DNA of 64,000 nucleotides from Pelecanus crispus (taxonomy: Eukaryota; Chordata; Aves; Pelecaniformes; Pelecanidae), in the NCBI RefSeq assembly GCF_030463565.1, contig NC_134648.1:47058346-47122345 (forward strand), given 5' to 3'. The notes beneath the pieces were generated by a model. That model was not told where the DNA came from. It searched no databases and worked only from the letters and a program-made list of their open reading frames with translations. Position numbers and translations under genes: made by a program. Positions 50,001 through 61,087 of the stretch are shown piece after piece (the stretch's first letter is position 1; the number at the start of each line of letters is the position of its first letter).

Positions 50001-53000
50001 AATTCTAACAATTTATGATCTAGTCTTTTAAATACAGGACTACTGTAATGATGATATGTTAATACAAACTGAGCCCTGACCACATGCTCAATATTCTGTA
50101 AATCCGACTAAGACAATGTCTGATCATAATGAAGAATAAGCTTGGCAGGGAAATCTGAAGACACTGGCACCACCACTGACAGTATTTTGGGGTCTTCTTT
50201 CCTCAAAAGCTGTAAGAGATAGTCTGGTATGACAGGGAAAGCAGCAGAAACCTCCACCTGGTGTGAAAGGCAGTGTTCACAGCCAATGCTATAATTAAGC
50301 TTTTATCTTCTGATCTCAGTGACTTCATTCTGAGAGCTAAGAGACAAAATGGAATCTTCAGAACAATTTTGAATCACCTGCATATTCACATCACACACAG
50401 GTCTTGTTTTGTGCTACCCATACCCCCAGTGAACACTACAGTAGGGGGGTATTAATTTTAGAGCCACCAAACCACAGGACACGTGAAACACTATTTACTA
50501 GTATCCCACACATTTTTACTACATCTATTTGACTGCCATTTCACATGCTACAGAGACGCACAGAAAAGTTCTCCGCCTCAAAACTTAAGCAATGAAAACA
50601 TCCAATTATTTTTCCATTCACAGCACAGTTATTACTATCAACAAATCTGATCACAGTTCAACACAATATTAGGTTTTTGCTACTATTTGCAGTGTCATAT
50701 AATCTCTATGGCATTCAGCTCACATCTCATCTTTATTTCAGAGAGTTAGTAAAGTGATTGCTATTTAAATAAAATTATTTAGAAGTTAATTGTCCTCTTT
50801 TGCTAAAAGTCATAATGGCATCTTAATACTATGTAGCACCCATACACACAGCTGGGGAAAAACATGAGTTTGATGGGATTTCTAAACCATTTATTTTCCA
50901 CTAGCTCAAAATGCATACTAAAAGTAATAGCTTCTTACTAGGCTCCATCTTCAGTTTTGGTCGGTCTTCTTGAACACCCAATGGAAAAAGAACAAAATAG
51001 CCTTGCTTACATTCAACATGAACAAAGCGGTAAGACACGTATTGTATTATTATACTAGTTTTGGACAGTTTCAGCTGCCTGCTCAGACCAATAGAAGAGA
51101 GCTATTAGTAGACTGCATCTGTATTTGAGGTTTTCCGTTTTGAGCGATTCACCAATTTTTGGCAACCCCAGCATACATACCATACTTCACCAAAATACCA
51201 CAGTTTTACTATAATCTGCATTTTTGTTTCCACAGCAAAGACCAAACAAGTCACACAAACTAACATACTGCAGAGGAAGGGGGGGAGGGGGGGAATCACT
51301 ACCTTCCTATCTTCCTTTGTAAGCAGCTAGAGGAGAGACCATACTTTGGGATTTCAGAGTTATGTGAAAGAACACAGGATTTTCCTACTGAATGATCAGC
51401 AGTTGCTTATTAGCTGCTGTAGGCACTGAAATGACTCACAGAAAGTTTGTTGCCATCCCACCTGCCTTCCAGAGCTTAGTTTTGAAAGATCAATTTGAGA
51501 AGATGCAAGGTGCAGATCATTAGGATCTCTTAAGAGCAGGTAAGAAACAACTTGTCCCTCCTGATTTTGCTACATTATACCCACCCAATACTTTCTTTTT
51601 AATAGTAAGTAGAACATCAACTGTTTAAACAATAATATACTTTGTTATTTTGCTTCATTTACTGTCATAAACATAACAGCTCATGGAAAAGTTACAGATG
51701 ACTATAAACGCTACTTTAGTACCTTTTAATTAAATAAATTACCGATTTTTAGAGCTCATCATGGTCCCAGCACTATTAAGGCAATATTTTGGGAGTAATA
51801 TGCTTCCACCCACAAAATAAAGTTTATGGCGACTTGAGCTCTACCTCAAATATGCAACAGACCTAGAACATACCTTTTTGGATGATAATTAGCTGCCAGC
51901 AGTAATACTTGTCAGAATATTATCAGTTGTTTTTAAACCAAGTTGCGGACAAGTAGTCATTTTCTTAATTCCATCAGAATTAGCAAAGGGCACTGCAAAA
52001 TATTTTTCTAGAGACTTAACATGCACATTTGCTTAGAAACTGGCAATTCTATGTTGTACAGAAAATGCTTTTATTAGCAAAAATACACATCATTCTCCTT
52101 TACCCAAGAGAGCATCTAGAAATTGCATTACTTTTAGTCATTACTTTTCTTAGGTCCTGCGGTATTGTAAATCCTCAAGGAATTCTAGAGCCATCTAAAG
52201 TACATTTTTTGTTTCCTGCAAGGAGGGGGGTTGTTACTGTATTGTTTAATAATAGATTTAAAAACCTACAACAAGATTACACAGTTAAGAAACAGCACAC
52301 CATTTCACAAAAGTAGATTCCTTCCTCCCCAGTTCTGAAGTATAAGATGGAAGTTCTTTGAACTTCTCTGCCAAAAAGCTATCATAAGGGCCGACAGGAG
52401 TTATGAAAGAACCATCCTGTTTTAAACTTAATTCCAAAAGGAATGCATTTACAGTGATTCAGCCACTGGAGAAGTTAAAAATGCTGCCGTTTCCATTATT
52501 TTGGAAATTACAATAGCTATCCCATGTACAATGACACACGGCAAACACAGAAGGAATTATGAATTATCCTTGAGTTACAGATGAGTAAAGAGAAGCAGAG
52601 AAAGTGACTGGACTGCAGTCATTCCTTAGACAAAACTACGCATCAGGCAGGTGACAATACCTCTGGTTTAGACACGCAGTCACAGTAAGAACTAAGCAGC
52701 AATTTGGCATATGTTAATGCTCCTTCCCACCTTGTTTTCAATCTCAAAACTCTACTTAAAGAGCTAAAACCCAATGTTCTACATGCAAACTAATCAGTTA
52801 TCGGTAGTTACCTTGCAGGGGGAAAAAAATCAAAATAAACTAAAAACCTTGTCTCTTCAAGGGAAAAAGGAACTTATTCAGAAAGTAAATCTGAATAAAA
52901 GGTTAAGTGTTTAATGCAAACTCCCCCTCCTCCCCAATTTTTAAAATTGCTCATAAAAAAAAGCCTGCTGTAATAACCAGGTACCCTGTGTTCCCCAGAC

Positions 53001-55699
53001 ATACATTATTCATTTCAACAAGAGAGCAGCATGCAAATGATCTGAAGACAGCAAGAAATGACAATAATGCAAAATCCTATCGAATTGGTAACTTTTCACC
53101 TCTGGCTCACCCCTGAAATTATACTAATCTACCAGCAAACGCGTACCGGAGAAACATAGTATTTTACTACAGTCCTCGGCCACACTGTGCATACAGAATC
53201 TGTAGAAAGAACTTTAGAAAGCAAGTGTCCTTGTACAAGTTTCCGATAAGGCCATGGAGAATGAACCAAAAGCCACCTCATAACGCATTTAATTTTGACA
53301 GACTCAGATTCGGGGGGGCATTCTAGTTTTTCCAACAAAACCCCCAGGCAATCTCCCACAGATACTCCTTATTTTAAAATTCCAAGTCCATGTAATGATA
53401 TTTGTCTCAGATCAGATAATCACCAACATTGCTTCAACATTTTTTCCACATGGTCTGGCATGACCTATGACATTAGCTGGATTTCCCAAAGATTCAACAG
53501 TTCAGTGAAAGCTCCTTAAACGCATGACAAGACTGATCAAGACAGATGATCATGGTTCACGGGGCAAGAAATAATTTAAGCTAAAGGTGAGCTGGGACCA
53601 AGAAGCCATTTTCAGAAGGTTTGTAACTCTCAACCATCGCAGTTGCACCACAGGAAGTACCTGCTGGGCACAACAGAGCAGAGGAATTGAAAGTGAGACT
53701 TCACACACCACATTTGCATTCATCTCAAACCAACGAGGAATTACATTTAAAGTTCTCTTGCTACAGTTCAAAATAAGGAAGTAAGGAAGGCCTCAAACTA
53801 CTCTCTAATCCCTCTGGGATCAAAGAGGGACAGTGACCAGACCATGATTCAGTTGCAGACAGTTTTCCAAAGGCCATCCACAAGGTTTAATTCATCCTAA
53901 AGATGCCCTGAAACACTTGCAGCTTTTTCTTTTGCCTTGATAGGTGAAGCTATATGCACACAGAGGGGAGATAATATTAACCATTTCCTATCCTAAAATC
54001 TGCATGGCTTTCCAAACACATCATAACCTAACTGTAATATCCTTGCTTTCCTGTCCTAGGTGCTGACTAGAGGCCATATATTAGGATATCTGATTATTAT
54101 CTTTTTTAGAAGATGTTTATCTTGATCACACCCACACACGGTAAAGAGAATGCAAGTATTTTCATTTTCAAGAACTCCAACCTGAGGAAATTATCTAACC
54201 TGCCAAAGTAAGTCTGTGAAAAAGCAGGATCTAAACACATCGTAAGTCCAAACCACAGGAAAAGACTTCCACTGTTTAAATTCAATTTGGTCAAAAAGTC
54301 CTACGTCTGAAATATTTTTTCAATAAACAAACACAAAAACCTCCTCCTAGTTAAAACTGAGTCAAATCTCAGTTTCGCAGGTAACACGAGAGCTGGCCCG
54401 AAAGCTCAGCTTTTCAACGGCAAAACCCCTCGTAGCTGGAAAGATGAAAGTATTTTATCGGGGCGCTACTCCATCCCTCTCCCTCCAGAAAAACACCAGT
54501 GCTGTAATTTCAACCCCCCTACTAATGTCTCGGGACATTAATTCTTTTTCAATCACGCATAAGAGGTCTAAAGCCCATCCGTAGTAGGGCTTACATTCTG
54601 AAGTGAGAAAGGTGCCTTCTTAGGCACCAAAGTCAAACTCCCAGCTCTCACTTGCTCCGTCTGAGCCGCGCTCCCCCTTTCCCTCAAACGGATGAAGAAG
54701 TTTTTATTATCGCAGCTGCGTCTGCCTTGCACACCGACTAGCCGCTTGCCAACTACACGCCTGCCTTTATATTCTCCATCAAAGTGGAGGATATGATAAA
54801 ACCGGGGTAGTTCGAAGCAGAGCCTGCGCTTCCGCTCGCCTCGCAGCCGCAGGGACACCCACCGGCTCAGCCAGGCCGACCCCGCGGCTCTCTCCCCCCG
54901 CCCGGGGCTCCAGGGGCGCGGCCCCCGCAGGAACCGGCCGCCGCGGGTCACCCACAGGCGCCGTTCCCGGCTGCGGGCGTCGCTGCCGCCCGCAGAAGCG
55001 GAGGGGACGGCCGGACCCCGGCCCCGCGCGGCTCGGGGGGGGCTTCGGGGCCCCGCCTGCCCCCCCCAGCGCCCCCGCGGCCTGCCCGTCCCCCCCGCCC
55101 CGCTCCCGCCGGGCGGGGCGCGGCCCTCTCCCCCCGGGCCCGGCCCGGCGGCGGTACCTGTTGTTGCGGACGCTGCTCAGGACGCACAGCACCAGCTCCA
55201 GGTAGGTCCTCAGCAGGTCGAGCCAGCGCGGGCACAGCGGCGGCGCCTCCCCGTCGCCCGCCACCGCGGCGCCCTCGCCGCCGCCGCCGCCGCCCCCCGC
55301 CGCCGCCGCCGCCCCCCCTCCGCCGCTGGGGTAGTTGTCGGCGGCGAACTGTACGCGGAGCTCACGGACGAACCAGCCGCACTTGCGCATGAGGAACTCG
55401 AGGCGCGGGCGCTCGGCCGGCGAGACGCGGAGGCTGAGGCGGAGGCGCGGCCAGAGGGCCGGGTAGAAGAGGCACTCCCGCCAGTGCGAGCAGGCGGCCG
55501 AGGCCCGCAGCCGGTCGGGGCCCGCCAGGAAGGAGAAGATGTGGACCACCAGCTCGCTGGGCAGGGAGCCGGCGCCCACCGCCTCCCCGCACACCGACAT
55601 GCCTGGCGCCGGCCCGAGCCCCGCTGCTGCTGCGGCGGCCACGGGCGGCGGCGGCGGCCCCGGCCTCGCCTCCGGCTCCTGCGACAAAAACAACAACAT
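37789..55699 (-). CDS. FBXO33: FBXO33, F-box protein 33, SCF ubiquitin-ligase receptor (4 coding exons, span)
   Basis: Four exons join in frame to 1611 bases, 536 residues; the human protein is about 555. It starts MLLFLSQEPE, as human starts MLLFLS, and ends FYREMQSFSEGI. An F-box lies at about residues 45-85 (SLPSELVVHIFSFL then CSHWRECLFYPALW). A Gly/Ala low-complexity insert lies at about 126-148. The C-terminal two thirds are leucine-rich and highly conserved. F-box proteins hold substrates for the SKP1-CUL1 ligase, and FBXO33 has been reported to target YBX1. The upstream TTG at 55706-55708 is in frame but ATG at 55697-55699 matches the human start. A second in-frame ATG encodes residue 34 (MSVCGEA). 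Confidence 0.96.
38061..42163 (-). other. FBXO33: FBXO33 intron 3, about 4.1 kb
   Basis: Contains an 18-base T run at 38206-38223, A/C-rich sequence near 38515-38570, and C runs at 40747-40758 and 41536-41546. No gene or clear transposon. Confidence 0.5.
42164..42849 (-). CDS. FBXO33: FBXO33 exon 3, main leucine-rich body
   Basis: Acceptor CTTGCAG, donor GTAGGT, phase 2 in and 1 out, 228 codons. It contains QQLFEEILGNSRQLKWLSCG, NHVPLHRLSLLVHSVSIMHK and YDKFLTHFILMNDVIDMSGF, all nearly identical to human. Confidence 0.97.
42850..48408 (-). other. FBXO33: FBXO33 intron 2, about 5.6 kb
   Basis: AT-rich with no recognisable element. Confidence 0.5.
48409..48519 (-). CDS. FBXO33: FBXO33 exon 2
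   Basis: Acceptor GTTTCTAG, donor GTAAGT, phase 2/2, 111 bases. It encodes NLQKLSLFGDISILQQHGSI, then SNTYLGKVDPDGKKIK, almost as in human. Confidence 0.96.
48520..55157 (-). other. FBXO33: FBXO33 intron 1, about 6.6 kb
   Basis: Mostly AT-rich with no recognisable element. The last 380 bases next to exon 1 are part of the CpG island. Confidence 0.5.
55158..55699 (-). CDS. FBXO33: FBXO33 exon 1 (start codon, F-box)
   Basis: Start ATG at 55697-55699, donor GTACCG after CAACAACAG, phase 2 out. It carries the F-box and RLEFLMRKCGWFVRELRVQF, as in human. GCC/GGC repeats at about 55276-55320 encode the Gly/Ala tract and lengthen or shorten easily. Confidence 0.95.
55276..55320 (-). repeat. FBXO33: GGC/GCC trinucleotide repeat in FBXO33 exon 1
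   Basis: Two blocks of repeated GCC (on +) split by a C run, read on the - strand as poly-Ala then poly-Gly. Confidence 0.85.
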
Positions 55700-56640
55700 C
55701 AATGACAAGGCGGAGGGGGCGGGCGCCGGCCGGAACGCGGCTGCTGCCGGGACGCACCACCCGCGCCGCCGCCGGGGGGGGGGGGAGGGGGGAGGCGAGG
55801 GGCGGAGCGGGCCCTACCACCGCCCAGCGCGGCGGGGAGGGGCGCGAGGGGGAGAGGTGGGCCGGGCGGCGCCGCGTGGGCCCTACCACCCAGCCCGGGG
55901 GGGGGGGGGGGGTGTGAATGAACACGCCGCCCGCGCCGCGCTCTGTTCCTGCGGGACGAGGAGAGCCGCCGCGGCGGAGGGAGGAGGAATTACCCCGCGG
56001 GGGGAATGGAACGTGCCAGCGGTCGAATGGGAGGTGGGGCCAGCTCAACCGCCTCCGCGAGGGCAGGCTGGCCGTTAACCCTTCCGTGCCGGGGCGAGGG
56101 GCCGCCTCTGCCCCACCGCCCCGTCCCGCAGCGGAGCCCGGGAGCCCCCGGCACCTCGCGGCGGCGGCTGCGTGCCTCCGCCCCAGCCCCGCAGCGGCAC
56201 CCGGCGCGGCGGGCTGAAGCGCAGCTCCGCGCCCGAGCGGGGCGGGAGCGTCTGGGTGCCCAGCCGGCGCGGCGCCCTGAGGGGCCGGCCTGGCAGCGCG
56301 GCTTCCCCCCGCCCCAGCGGCTCCTCCGCCCTAACGCAGTGCGGCGGGAGGCCCGGGACCGGGGGGCGAGGCTCCGGAGCCAGCTTCCCTACCGGCTCCG
56401 CAGCCGCCGGAGCCGCCGCCGGTCTCTGTGGGAGCGCTGGGCGCTGCTGAGGGGCAGGCGCGGGAGGGCTGCCGCCGGCCTCGCCTGCCCCGGGCGCCTT
56501 GTGGGCAAGAAAACGTGGAAAGGGTGGCGGGGCGTGGAGGCCCGCATCTGACCGCACGTACGCCTTTCAGCCAGCGAAATTACCTCAGCGGCGTTCCAGC
56601 TGCCGCTACGGGAAACGCGCTGACCATGCAAGAAAGGCGA

Positions 56641-59189
56641 GGCGCGACGGAGAGTTCGACATGTGACAGCACTGGATGTGAGCCTGAGGGGATACATGAG
56701 GAAATGCTCCAAATCTTAGTTCTCTCCGTTTCTTAAAACTCATCTGCTTTGTAATACCCGTGCCAACATCAGCCGCAGGTGTAGAGAGAGAGCTTCTCGT
56801 GTGCGTACAGACTTTTGAGAGCATTTAAAAATCTGTTACATTCTGATGCTGCAAAGGCAGAACATCAAAGTGATGTTAATTGCAATTGTACGTGTAAGCT
56901 TTACAATTTTAAAAGCCTTATTAAAAAAAAAAAAGATTACTGCCAAGGCACATAAGTTTATATAACTGTTATGTCTGAGCATACAGAAACGTACACATGA
57001 AAGAACAAAAGATGTACTAAGAGAAATAAAGCCTAGGCTGCTCCTTGCATTCAGAATAGGTTCTCATTATAAACAGATTTATCAACAAACAAATCTAAAG
57101 CACCCCTCTCCCTTTACTCCATGACTAGACATTTTCTCACAGCTGGGGTGAAAAAACAGTATCATTTTGCTTTTCTTGAATCTGGTCATGGGGGAAATGT
57201 GACTGAGTCTTCTATTTCTCCTTGATTAGAGAGAAGGATCCCAGAGGGACAGATGTTATTGAGAAAGACTGTAGGAAATTCCCAGGTGGACAATTCTTCT
57301 GCCATCAGGAACCAGTGCTGCTTCACACACCTGCGTGAGAGATTTGGACCTGCATAAACAACTCGGGTAAGTGCTGTGTTACTCCCACTGCAGATTCCCC
57401 TGTCAGATTAGACCAAAATTCCCCAGGTACTCAAGATGCAAGCTCTGAAGCAGCCAAACTCATCTGGCCTAGAAGGATGCAAATGAAAGGAGCTTAAGCG
57501 CCTACATGTCTCCATATTTTAATACCTACTCAACAATTCCACATTGTTGGCCTGATGATGAGTCAAAAGACTTCCGAGATTACTAAGTACCTTAGTGTAA
57601 CAGAATCAAGCTTTACGATTTAGTGCCCTGGGATTACCAAAGTGGCATCAGGAAAAAATGGTTTACGAAGTTTGTTCTGCCTTTCTGGCTGCCTCTGTTG
57701 GATTGTATTGGATCAGCAAACGTGGCATGCTGGGATCGTGGCTGTGGTAATAAACACAGTGAAATGGTCTTTTACTGTGACCGTTGCCTGGTCATTTACT
57801 CAGCTCCAGCTTAATGGGGTTATGTTAAAAAAAATCTTGGGAGCTGTTAACTTCAGTTTTGTAGGCTTGAGTGAATAAATGGGTCTGTCTAACACTTCAG
57901 GTCATCACAACTATGGCCAAATGGTCCGACACGATAAATGCCAGACTTGGTGAGGTTCCTCGAGTCAACCCATACGCGTGGCAAGTATGGCGCCGAGGCA
58001 ACCAAGTCTCTGAGGCTGCCGATTCTGGGGGTTGAATCACAGTTTTCCCTGCCTTGGACATCAGAAACAAGCTTCAGCTTGACTAAGAGTTGGTTTCACA
58101 GCGCAGGTTTTTGTTAGTACTAATGCAGTGACTGCAAGTTGATGGGATAATACCTCGGAAAAAGACGTGCATCTAACTTGCTTGCAGACTTCAGGGAGTT
58201 ACTGGGTGGCTCCAGCTGGTCAGCCGTCTTTTTGCTGAAGCACTGGGCTGTCAGTATGACTCCAGTGCACAGCTCTCCATGAAGCCACTTGCTGAACATT
58301 TAAAACCGAGGGGGATAACCGTGAGTCTTTAAGCTGCAAATCAAAATTTTCACATGGCTGAAAGGCAGAGGAGCCATACTACACATCTTAGAGGGGCTGA
58401 AAAGAGGAAATCATTCCAAAGCAGGTCACGGGCAGGAGATGGTGGTCATTTTGTGGGAAGTGACCACAGATTCTTGCAGAGTCCACCATGGATCAGAATG
58501 GGCCCCAGGGAAGCTGGTTTTGCCAGCTTCGACAGCTGCCGTTGGGTTACTTCCATATTGCCAGGATTCTCATTGCTCAGAAGCACCAACGCCAGCACCA
58601 TCCCGCGAGCAGCCGTTCTGGCATGGGAGTAGGAATCACACGTGGCTCCAAAGCTACGGACTAGCTGTAAGCACGATAAAGTTTACTGGACCTGAAGGTC
58701 ACCGGTTCAGCAGCTAACGTCAAGACCAAAGGCTGCCAACCCCGCTGCTTCAGGAGCTCTGTCCCCCTAAACTACAGGTAAGGCTAATAAGCAAAAACCG
58801 AAGTACAAGGTTGCTACATTACTTAGTCCTTTCTTGGGTTTTAGGTACGTTGCTAAGACATGTTATGTTTCTGGAATTATTAACTTGGTGTGTGTGGTTA
58901 GTGAGCTGCTGTGAGCTCAGGAGTTCTCCATCACAGACTGCAAGAACAGGCACACCAAATCGGAGCAAAGCAGAAACAGAAACCAAGTGCTAGTAGGAAA
59001 CCAGTGTTTCCACAGATGCTGTAACAAACTGAAGTAATGTGTCTTTTGGGTTGATTTATGTTGAAGAAAAGATGACTTCAGCAGTTAAGCATTGAACTTG
59101 ACCGTAAGCTTCCTGCATAATCTTCATCTGTAAAATATTCTCCAGATCAAAAGGTTATTTTAAGAGGAATCAGGCTGCAGCTGAACACT
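56641..59189. other. Region between FBXO33 and ZNF410-like promoters
   Basis: No recognised gene. It holds a donor-like CAG|GTAAGG near 58776 on the + strand and an AATAAA-bearing stretch near 57700-57800 that might be an old LTR. An A run lies near 56921-56933. Confidence 0.4.
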
Positions 59190-60080
59190 GCAACCCCGGT
59201 ACCATCCCGACGGAACCGGGGAAAAACCCAAGCGCCAAGCTGTTACTGTTCTGTCTTTCGGGGCTGAGGGGAACAGCAGGAACACCGCTCCCGGGGCAGG
59301 CGGGGGGGTTCCCGCACGGGACAAGGCTCATCCCCGCGGAGGCTCCTCAGGAAAGCCGGGCCCAGGCAGGCAGCGGGGCAGCGCCACAGCGGGAGGCCCC
59401 CGGGGAGGCGGCGCTGCCGGGCAGCGGCACGGCCGGGGAGAGGCGGGGGGACTGGGGCACCGCCCCGCGCAGCCGCCGCTGGGCCCCGGCGGCGGCCGGG
59501 GCTGGAGGCGGCGGGCGGAAGCGGCGGGCGGAAGCGGCGCTCCTTACGGCGCTCACCACAGAGCTGGAGGAGCGGCGCCCCCCACCCCAGCCCTGGCATT
59601 TCCGGTGGGTGTTCCGTCACATCCGGGCGGCTGAGATGCCGGTAAGGCGGGCGGGGGGAGGCGGGGGCCTGGGCGCTCCTCCAGGACTCGCCGCCCTCTG
59701 CGGGGCACGGCAGCCGAGCGGGCCGGGGAGCGGGGGTGGGCGGCCCGGCCCCCCCACCGCCGGGGCCTGCCCCTCACGGCGACGGACCGGCCCCCGCGGG
59801 GGGGAGGGGCGCGCACCTGCCCCGCGGGGGGGAGGGGCGCGGCCCTAGCCGGACCTCGGCGCTCGCCCTGCCCCGTGGCGCCGGGTCTGTCGTGTGTCCT
59901 CCCCTCCCCCCTCCCGGGGCTCCGGCCGGTGCCCTCCCGGCTGTGGTGTGGGCAGCCGGGCCTGGCAGCTCCGGCTCTCGTCCCCGTGGGTCGCTCGGGG
60001 CCCGCCTCCCGGGCGCGGGCTGAAAGGGGGCAGCGGGTGAACAAGCGGGAATGTTCCCGAGCCCCGGCTTGCGAGCGCCG
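59190..60080. promoter_or_regulatory. ZNF410: CpG island and promoter of the ZNF410-like gene
   Basis: Dense CpG block around a leader exon ending at 59641. An ETS-type TTCCGG lies at 59600-59605 and TCCGGG at 59622-59627. A 21-base unit starting CCCCGCGGGG is repeated at about 59792 and 59820. Confidence 0.75.
59600..59641 (+). other. ZNF410: ZNF410-like leader exon (5' untranslated), start approximate
   Basis: It ends CTGAGATGCCG before the donor GTAAGG in the CpG island. The 5' end is not determined; 59600 is a placeholder. Its ATG at 59636 opens an upstream ORF that continues after the splice. Confidence 0.5.
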
Positions 60081-60886
60081 GTCTGAGTTAGGCTGCTCAC
60101 TGCGTTTGGTACCTTGTCCCTTCGCGGCAGAAGGTGAGGCTCCCGCACGGAGCGTCTCGTGCCGCACTGCTTGCTCTCAGGTGTACTAGAGGAAGGCTTT
60201 TAGGTTCTCTTTTTAGTTGATCCAGTATTCTCAGTTTTTTTAATATATTCAATAGATTTGTAATTGTGATGGAAGGGGGGAAGAACTGTACATAGTTCAC
60301 TTCTCCCATCGCTAGTGTCTGAGTGCTTTCCCAGTAGGCAAAAATAGATACAGACTTGTTCTCATTTTCCCTTGTAGCCCAAAGAAGAAATGATGCATGG
60401 GTATTTGAAATAATGTCTAATCTACCTGTGTTCATCAAGGTATCTCTCATAATTGGAAATGTAATATCTTAACAGACAAGAAAAGCAGAGGTTTCCTGGT
60501 GACAGGTGGTTTGTATATGGTTGCCTTTCATCAACAATTTGGATAATTCCACTGTTTTGCAGGCTGGGAATTCAGCCTCCTTGTCTCTCACATGCTCTGT
60601 GTGATTTTCAGTTGGTCCCATAAGTTTCCAGCACAAACAATTCAATTTTCCATTGCAAATGAACTATTGCAAAGAAAATGTGGTAAATAGCCTTTTGAAA
60701 ATTAATTTCACAGTGTTAAGATGTTTTGCTGACTCAATGACAAGAGAAATTGCAGAACCTGCGTAAATGACTTTTCCCAGTACTTAAAAATATATTTTAC
60801 TATTGTATGCAACATCTGCTCTCTTTTTGCTTTGCTCTCATTTTTTTGGTATCTATCTCTTTATATTTCCTTTTTTGTTGTTTTAG
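59642..60886 (+). other. ZNF410: ZNF410-like intron 1
   Basis: The first 450 bases are CpG-island sequence, the rest AT-rich. Nothing else recognised. Confidence 0.5.
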
Positions 60887-61087
60887 GTTAAATTGAATAT
60901 TTGTGCAACACAGATTCTTGCAGAAGGACTACCACGCTGTTTTACACTTAGGAAAATATGAGAATAAGCAGGGAGTGTTGTTCTCTCTGAACTAAAAAAA
61001 AAAAAAAATCTGTGCCTTGCTGAGGACAGCTGCAGGAATCAGACACTTGAATCAATGTTATCGGATGAGTTAGAATCCAAACCTGAG
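60887..61087 (+). other. ZNF410: ZNF410-like exon 2 with start of coding sequence
   Basis: Acceptor TTGTTTTAG, donor GTGAGC. It holds the end of the upstream ORF (TGA 60959-60961) and then the main start codon at 61055. Confidence 0.7.
61055..61087 (+). CDS. ZNF410: ZNF410, first coding exon, partial (rest beyond window)
   Basis: The ATG at 61055-61057 is followed by ten codons, giving MLSDELESKPE, and a phase 0 donor GTGAGC. This is the N-terminus I remember for human ZNF410, a five-C2H2-finger factor that strongly activates CHD4. The zinc fingers would lie beyond 64000. Only 11 residues are seen, so the name rests on a short match plus promoter, leader and splice context. No further exon was found up to the window end. 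Confidence 0.7.

Larger units (their letters stand above)
54780..56640. promoter_or_regulatory. FBXO33: CpG island and promoter of FBXO33
   Basis: A dense CpG block covers exon 1 and upstream. It carries G runs (+ strand) at 55774-55785 and 55897-55912, and the direct repeat GGGCCCTACCACC at 55809-55821 and 55878-55890. No TATA box was seen; the transcription start is not fixed. Confidence 0.8.

Noticed and set aside
55539-56557. Several ORFs of 160-181 codons on both strands around the FBXO33 promoter
   Set aside because: GC-rich island artefacts with Arg/Ala/Pro/Gly composition and mutual overlap.
58354-58717. Two overlapping 92-codon + strand ORFs
   Set aside because: Both frames are equally open and neither matches a known family.
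59553-60167. 204-codon - strand ORF at the ZNF410-like CpG island
   Set aside because: Antisense island artefact; low complexity and no splice or family support.
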